The notes under the pieces: generated by a model
Told to the model about the DNA's origin: nothing
Databases searched by the model: none
Seen by the model: only the letters and a program-made list of their open reading frames with translations
Position numbers and translations under genes: made by a program
Part shown: positions 58,801 through 64,000 of the stretch, one piece after another
How positions within the stretch are numbered: the stretch's first letter is position 1
How the letters are laid out: every line of letters starts with the position of its first letter
NCBI RefSeq assembly: GCF_015207105.1
Contig: NZ_JADEXO010000008.1
Location: 1 to 64,000, forward strand
Direction of reading: 5' to 3'
Source of the DNA: a cf. Phormidesmis sp. LEGE 11477
Lineage (GTDB): Bacteria > Cyanobacteriota > Cyanobacteriia > Phormidesmidales > Phormidesmidaceae
DNA: 64,000 bases

Positions 58801-60513
58801 TTATTTTCGAGTAGGATGACCGCTCAAAACAGCCTGTCTGTTTAATTCCTCAGCCTCTGTTTTATCGATAAGTTGGTAGAGGTTTTCTGTCTCTGTTTTT
58901 TCAATAGCTATCTGTCGTTCTGCCAAGCTAGCTTCCAGTTGACTGAGCAGATTATCAGAAGGCTGATAGAGAAAAACGTGATCCGAACTGTTGATAATTT
59001 TGTCTATATCAGTTTCATCCATATCGCCCTTCCCTCTGGGCAACCAAAAAAGACTATCGGTTGGCCTAAGCAACCGCCCGATCGACATAACATTGCTCAG
59101 GCGATAGTCTGAAACGAGGACGGCAGGCGCTGCTGATTGGGTCACAGCTTGGGGCACTTGAACAAGAAACAGGCGGCTATCTCTCCACCAAACAGAAGCG
59201 TGCAGGTTATGCCAAGAAGCGGCAATCATTAAGACTAAGACGATATGAAATAGCCCTTTTTGAAAGTAACTGTACCGGCTGGCCGTTGCAGAACGCCGCG
59301 ATTGAGGACGACAGTAGCTAAAAGCGAAGCCCAAAATCAGAATCAAGCCCAGATATATCGGAATAGAATACCGTGGAATCAGCGATCTAATCCCACCAAA
59401 CAGAAGATCAGGGACGATCAATAAAACGCTTGGAACGAGACAAAATAGAATCGGTAAAAGCCACTGCCGTAGCTGACTTGCCGATAGCAAACGAAAGACA
59501 GCCCAGGTGAACAAAAGCAGCCACAAAATGGCAAATATTAGCCAGCGATCGCGCGGTATCCAATCCAGCACAAGGTAGCTAACATTTCTAGTCCATCCAA
59601 ACAGCATGTCATCCAATGGTTTATCTGTGTTCTGCCAACTGGTCACAGCCTTCACTGAAGATATTCGGTAGAACATCCAACCTAACCAAGGGAGTATCGG
59701 CAAAGTTCCTAACAGTAAAAATCTCCCGAAATTCGCTATCCGCGAGGGGGCCAGCGGCGTCTGGTAGCCCAACCTTCCTACAACCGACGCGCTATCCTCT
59801 GTGAGGCTAGTAGCTGCATATCTCTGCAGGATCAGAACGTAAAGACCATGGATGGCAAACACTATGCCTGAGAGCAGATGAGTCCAAAACGTTAGGGCGA
59901 CCGTCAAGCTATAAATCATCCAGGCACTGCGTCGATTACTACGTAGTGCCCTAAGCAGCATCGTGCTAGAGGCCAAGATACCCACTATCCAAAGGCTGTA
60001 TGGCCGCGCTTCTTGCGCCTGTCGGATCAAGATAGGTGAAACGCACGCTAGGCAAAGCGTAATACTGGCTGTAGCCGGCGCGTTGAACAGCAGGCGTGCG
60101 AGCCCATAAAAAAGAGGCAGCGTCAACAAACTCGTTATCGCCGGAAAAGCTCGCATGGCCCCAGGCGAACTGCCGAAGACCTGGGCCCAGGCTCTAGCGA
60201 GTACGAAGTAGAGCGGCGCATGTTCTGGTCTGCTCGATAAAGCGCTGAGGCTATCACCCCAAGACTGGCCCGATTGAACAACGTCTTGATACTGAAAAAG
60301 CGATTCAGCCGAAACTATCCTACGGTCGAACTGTTCTCGAACAAGGGCTAGTGTGTAGCCAGAAACGCGCATTGAAGTAAAGACTTCGTCTTCCCAGTAA
60401 GGCTTTGTCGATAGATTACCTAGTCGAAAAGTAACGGCAAGAACTAGAGCGCCAGCCACAAGCAGCCGTAGATAGCTACCCCACCAGCGATTCGGTTTTC
60501 TATTAAGTATCAA
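58801..60513 (-). CDS. GT-C membrane glycosyltransferase (ArnT/PMT-like), copy B
   Basis: The 570-residue protein has an N-terminal membrane helix, the luminal catalytic motif YWEDEVFTSMRVSGY and 10 or more transmembrane helices, with a C-terminal hydrophilic periplasmic domain of about 130 residues. The YWEDE acidic pair after the first helix is the GT-C signature of dolichyl/polyprenyl-phosphate-sugar transferases. The acceptor is unknown. It is about as long as, and clearly similar to, the adjacent copy; both keep LSTKPYWEDEV and ARAWAQVFG. Confidence 0.85.
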   Translation of the reverse strand: MILNRKPNRWWGSYLRLLVAGALVLAVTFRLGNLSTKPYWEDEVFTSMRVSGYTLALVREQFDRRIVSAESLFQYQDVVQSGQSWGDSLSALSSRPEHAPLYFVLARAWAQVFGSSPGAMRAFPAITSLLTLPLFYGLARLLFNAPATASITLCLACVSPILIRQAQEARPYSLWIVGILASSTMLLRALRSNRRSAWMIYSLTVALTFWTHLLSGIVFAIHGLYVLILQRYAATSLTEDSASVVGRLGYQTPLAPSRIANFGRFLLLGTLPILPWLGWMFYRISSVKAVTSWQNTDKPLDDMLFGWTRNVSYLVLDWIPRDRWLIFAILWLLLFTWAVFRLLSASQLRQWLLPILFCLVPSVLLIVPDLLFGGIRSLIPRYSIPIYLGLILILGFAFSYCRPQSRRSATASRYSYFQKGLFHIVLVLMIAASWHNLHASVWWRDSRLFLVQVPQAVTQSAAPAVLVSDYRLSNVMSIGRLLRPTDSLFWLPRGKGDMDETDIDKIINSSDHVFLYQPSDNLLSQLEASLAERQIAIEKTETENLYQLIDKTEAEELNRQAVLSGHPTRK

Positions 60514-60641
60514 AGTGGCAGTCCTGGCTAATATCCTCAGTCTAAAGGTACTGTTTAATCGGTAGATATAAACAAACTGCCTATAGCTTTCGAAGAGTTG
60601 CTTAGGACATTCTTGTCGGCTAAAACCGATAGAGTAACGCC

Positions 60642-62372
60642 TTACTGTGACATTGGTCTACTTATCTTGTAGATATCTTGTATCTCCATTTCTTCAACAG
60701 CTAGCTGTCGCTGCTCTGCGCCATCTTCGACTCGGTCAAGTAGATACTCAGATGGTCTAAAAAGAAAGATATTATCAGCACTACCTAAGATCCTGTCTAC
60801 ATCGACTCCTTTGTCTATAAGTTCCTTTTCGCGAAACCACAAAAAGCGATCGGTTGGCCTCAGCATCAGTCCAACCGACATAAAATTGCCCACACGATAA
60901 TCGGAAACAAAGGTGATCGGCGTCGCCGTCTGAGTTACAGCTTGAGCGACGCTCAAAGAATACAGTTGGCTGTCTTTCCACCAGACGGGAGAGCGTAGGT
61001 TGTTCCAGGAAGCGAATATCATCAGAACTAAGACGATGTGAAACAGCCCAGCCTGGAAATAACGGCGTCCTTTTGCGATGGGTGGGCGCTGTAGTCGGGA
61101 CACACCAAAGCTAAGACCGAAGCTCAAAACGAAGATCGCGCCTAGGTAGGTTGGCATAGAGTAATGGGGAACGAGCGATCTAATACCACCAAATACAAGG
61201 TCAAGACCTACTAACAGACCGCCAGGGATGACACAGAGCAGAACGGGTAATAGCCACTGTCGTAGATGAGCGCTTGATAGTAGACAAAAAAGGCACCAGG
61301 CGAACAGAAGCAGCCAGAAAGCCACGAACATCAACCACTGACCCGGTGGCATCCAAAAAAAAGAAAGACGACTTACATTGTTTAACCAGCCGCCCATCAG
61401 ATCACCTAGCGACAGGGGCTTACTCTGCCACTCAGTAACAGCCTGAACCGACTCAAATTGGGAGAACATCTGGCCTAGCCAGGGCAGGATCGCGAGCAGC
61501 CCAAATGATAGAAACTTGCGGAAATTCAGTAGACGTAAACGATCTACCGAGGGTCTTTGAAAACTTGGGTCTGTTGAAGCAGAGGGACTATCCCCTTCTA
61601 CGTTCGTACGGTGAATACTGACCGCTTTGAGATCTATCTTTTCGTACCTACGCAAAATTAGAACGTAGAGACTATGTGCGATGAACAATGGGCCTGATAG
61701 CAGATGAGTCCAAAACGTCAGCGCAACTGTCAAACTATAGATCGCCCAGGCGCTGCGCCTGTTGCTGTGCAGAGCGCTAAGTAGAGCCACGCTAGACGCT
61801 AAAATGCCGACCATCCAAAGGCTGTAGGGTCGCGCTTCTTGAGCGTACCGAATCAATATGGGAGAAACGCACGCTAAACACAGCGTGATCTTTGCTGTCG
61901 TCGCAGAATTGAACAATAGCCGAGCAAGCCAGTAAAAGAGCGGCAGAGTAAACAGACTAGTGACCGCTGGAAACGCTCGCATTGCCCCTACCGAACCGCC
62001 AAATACCTGCGCCCAAGCTCTAGCGAGTACAAAGTAAAGCGGCGCATGCTCTGGCCTATTTAACAAAGCGGCAAGGCTATCACCCCAAGAGCGGTCTGCT
62101 TTAGCAACGTCTTGGTATTGAGAGAGCGCTTCGATCGAAATAATTTGGCTATCAATCTGTTGTCGAACAGTTTCCAAATGATAGCCAGAAACTCTAACCG
62201 AAGTATAAACTTCGTCTTCCCAGTAGGGCTTGGTTGACAGATCCCCCAGCCGAAAAATGACAGCTAGGATTAGAGCGCCAATCACAAGCAGTTTTAAGTA
62301 GAGGCTCCACCCACGCTCTATTCTGCCGAAACGCTCTGGCTTTCTAGACTCTGGCCTTTTAAAAAGTATCAA
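60642..62372 (-). CDS. GT-C membrane glycosyltransferase (ArnT/PMT-like), copy A
   Basis: The 576-residue protein has the same layout as its neighbour: LGDLSTKPYWEDEVYTSVRVSGY, PEHAPLYFVLARAWAQVFGGS, ARPYSLWMVGILASS and a C-terminal periplasmic domain. It has a polar loop of about 20 extra residues near residue 250 (VEGDSPSASTDPSFQ). Together they are a tandem duplication with 128 bases between. Upstream towards pntB is a 203-bp gap with a 13-bp repeat. Confidence 0.85.
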   Translation of the reverse strand: MILFKRPESRKPERFGRIERGWSLYLKLLVIGALILAVIFRLGDLSTKPYWEDEVYTSVRVSGYHLETVRQQIDSQIISIEALSQYQDVAKADRSWGDSLAALLNRPEHAPLYFVLARAWAQVFGGSVGAMRAFPAVTSLFTLPLFYWLARLLFNSATTAKITLCLACVSPILIRYAQEARPYSLWMVGILASSVALLSALHSNRRSAWAIYSLTVALTFWTHLLSGPLFIAHSLYVLILRRYEKIDLKAVSIHRTNVEGDSPSASTDPSFQRPSVDRLRLLNFRKFLSFGLLAILPWLGQMFSQFESVQAVTEWQSKPLSLGDLMGGWLNNVSRLSFFWMPPGQWLMFVAFWLLLFAWCLFCLLSSAHLRQWLLPVLLCVIPGGLLVGLDLVFGGIRSLVPHYSMPTYLGAIFVLSFGLSFGVSRLQRPPIAKGRRYFQAGLFHIVLVLMIFASWNNLRSPVWWKDSQLYSLSVAQAVTQTATPITFVSDYRVGNFMSVGLMLRPTDRFLWFREKELIDKGVDVDRILGSADNIFLFRPSEYLLDRVEDGAEQRQLAVEEMEIQDIYKISRPMSQ

Positions 62373-62396
62373 GATGATAATCCGGTCTTAATTTTA

Positions 62397-62435
62397 AAGA
62401 CAGACGTATTAGATGGACGTATCAGATGGACGGAG
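62397..62435. repeat. 13-bp tandem repeat upstream of the glycosyltransferase pair
   Basis: ACGTATTAGATGG is followed by ACGTATCAGATGG and ACGG near 62406-62436, within the gap between the glycosyltransferase gene and pntB. Confidence 0.6.
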
Positions 62436-62575
62436 AGCGTACGCCTAGCTCTAATAGGAAACCGCAATGGGAAACTGCAATAAGAAAAAGGATACCGAAC
62501 AATTTCCATGCTCAGTATCCCGATTTGTTCAGTTGTGTTGAAGATTCAGTGATGTTGGAGAATCTGGGCGTGACC

Positions 62576-63997
62576 TCAAGCCGAAGCCATCGCCGGGACT
62601 TTCGACTTTTGCATCTCAGCTAGAATGGCGGAGACATTCGCTTTGGCATCGCCAAACAACATCTGCGTATTCTCTTTGTAGAACAGGGGATTATCCACAC
62701 CTGCATAGCCAACCGATAGGCTGCGCTTCATTACCACTACATTCTGCGCCTGCCACACCTCTAGCACGGGCATGCCTGCGATGGGGCTAGTCGGATCTTC
62801 TAGAGCGCTTGGGTTCACCGTATCGTTAGCACCGATCACTAGAACAACATCTGTTTCAGAAAAGTCTTCGTTGATTTCGTCCATTTCTAAGACAATGTCG
62901 TAGGGCACGTTGGCTTCTGCCAATAGCACGTTCATATGCCCTGGCAGGCGACCAGCGACTGGGTGAATGCCAAATCTGACTTGGGTGCCGCGATCGCGCA
63001 GAATCTTCGTAATATCCGCCACCGCGTGCTGAGCCTGAGCCACTGCCATACCGTATCCCGGCGTAATGATCACGCTGTTTGCCTGCGTCAATAGCTCAAC
63101 GGTTTCTGCAGCTGTGGTCGATGTGGCTTCGCCGCCGGGAGCGCTGCTGCCACCTTTTGCCGCTGGCGCGTTGCCAAAGCCGCCTAGAATCACGCTCAAG
63201 AAAGAACGATTCATCGCTCGGCACATAATGATGCTAAGAATCGCGCCGCTGCTACCGACTAGAGCCCCGGTGACGATCAGCAGATCGTTTGAGAGCATAA
63301 AGCCTGCTGCCGCTGCTGCCCAGCCAGAATAGCTGTTTAGCATCGAGATCACGACTGGCATATCCGCACCGCCAATCGCCGCCACTAGGTGGATACCTAG
63401 CAGCCCAGCGAGCCCACACATTCCTAGCAGAGCCGGCAGTCCGGCTGTACCTGCTGCGCCCATAAAGACAACACCAAGCGCCACCGTACCGACTAGCAAG
63501 CCGATATTCAACAGATGGCGGCCCGGTAGAGTCAGTGGCTTGCTGCTAATAATCGCTTTTAGCTTGCCAAAGGCAACGACCGAGCCGGTAAAGGTGACCG
63601 CGCCGATAAACACACCTATGTAGATTTCAAGCAGGTGAATGGTCTCTTCTGCACCAACCAAAGCTGCCTCCGGCTGTAGGTAATTGCCAACGCCAACTAG
63701 CACTGCCGCGAGTCCGACAAAGCTGTGCAGCATGGCGACCAGTTCAGGCATAGCCGTCATTTCTACCCGAGACGCCATGAGCGCACCGATCACCACACCC
63801 GGAACCAGCACGCCAACTAGGGCAACGTAGTTGGTTAGCCCAGCGCTAAAGGCAGTCGCGCTGATTGCCAGCACCATGCCGACAATGCCGTATAGATTAC
63901 CGCGCTTAGCCGTTTCCTGGTTAGAAAGCCCTCCTAAGCTCAAAATGAACAGAACGATAGCCGTGATATAGGCCAGCGTTACCAAATTATTCGTCAT
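62576..63997 (-). CDS. pntB: NAD(P) transhydrogenase subunit beta
   Basis: The 473-residue protein has an N-terminal membrane region of about nine helices (residues 1-280) and a C-terminal NADP-binding domain with [24 protein letters not shown] (about residues 315-338), [45 protein letters not shown] and [19 protein letters not shown]. It uses the proton gradient to transfer hydride from NADH to NADP, in complex with PntA. The ATG is at 63997, so the gene is complete. pntA subunits should lie just beyond the right edge. Confidence 0.95.
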   Translation of the reverse strand: MTNNLVTLAYITAIVLFILSLGGLSNQETAKRGNLYGIVGMVLAISATAFSAGLTNYVALVGVLVPGVVIGALMASRVEMTAMPELVAMLHSFVGLAAVLVGVGNYLQPEAALVGAEETIHLLEIYIGVFIGAVTFTGSVVAFGKLKAIISSKPLTLPGRHLLNIGLLVGTVALGVVFMGAAGTAGLPALLGMCGLAGLLGIHLVAAIGGADMPVVISMLNSYSGWAAAAAGFMLSNDLLIVTGALVGSSGAILSIIMCRAMNRSFLSVILGGFGNAPAAKGGSSAPGGEATSTTAAETVELLTQANSVIITPGYGMAVAQAQHAVADITKILRDRGTQVRFGIHPVAGRLPGHMNVLLAEANVPYDIVLEMDEINEDFSETDVVLVIGANDTVNPSALEDPTSPIAGMPVLEVWQAQNVVVMKRSLSVGYAGVDNPLFYKENTQMLFGDAKANVSAILAEMQKSKVPAMASA

Positions 63998-64000
63998 GAT

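Noticed and set aside
1-64000. CRISPR array, prophage or insertion sequence
   Set aside because: No repeat-spacer pattern, integrase, transposase or phage structural genes were seen.

Overview
The window is a chromosomal segment of a phycoerythrin-making cyanobacterium. The evidence is direct: psbZ, an ssl1498-type light-harvesting-like protein, nblA, phycobilisome linkers, phycocyanin subunits, bilin reductases and bilin lyases, the cyanobacterial small RNA Yfr1 between guaB and trxA, a SigF-type sigma factor, and many HIP1 palindromes (GCGATCGC). The species cannot be named from the sequence; the set fits a Leptolyngbya/Synechococcales-like lineage. No insertion sequence, prophage or CRISPR array was seen.

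Layout. 1-38 kb is mostly housekeeping: proA (cut by the window edge), tRNA-Gly, ribH, psbZ, cca, an ABC1 kinase, a PP2C phosphatase and a Ser/Thr kinase, anmK, ktrA, guaB3-yfr1-trxA, a LOG-like protein, amiC, pepP, trpG, dgkA, ybeY, prfB (with a programmed +1 frameshift), sigF, an ATP-grasp ligase, a small toxin-antitoxin module beside a broken DUF433 antitoxin, smpB, tenA, phoX and ribF. At 38.5 kb nblA has a textbook NtcA-type promoter.

39-58 kb is a phycobilisome-rod island. On the minus strand lies the operon cpeC-cpeD-cpeE-cpeS-cpeT-cpeR (three rod linkers, two lyases, the phycoerythrin activator), followed by cpcT, with cpcS on the other strand. Upstream of cpeC is a second minus-strand run: a small coiled-coil-like protein, a HEAT-repeat protein, a divergent phycobiliprotein that keeps the Cys-x-Arg-Asp bilin motif, and an ankyrin-repeat protein coupled to it by a 4-base overlap. 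On the plus strand are another HEAT protein, two more CpeS/CpcS-family lyases, a DUF5674 pair, pebA-pebB, cpcB-cpcA and cpcE-cpcF. Together these genes make phycoerythrobilin, attach bilins, assemble rods and dismantle them in nitrogen starvation. The phycoerythrin subunits cpeBA themselves are not in the window.

58-64 kb returns to general functions: a ketopantoate reductase, two tandem GT-C membrane glycosyltransferases and pntB.

The best candidate for something undescribed is the four-gene run at 45.5-48.2 kb (small protein, HEAT protein, bilin-competent phycobiliprotein homologue, ankyrin protein) immediately upstream of the phycoerythrin linker operon. I cannot establish novelty without database searches. 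Family names are from recognition of the translated sequence, not from searches.
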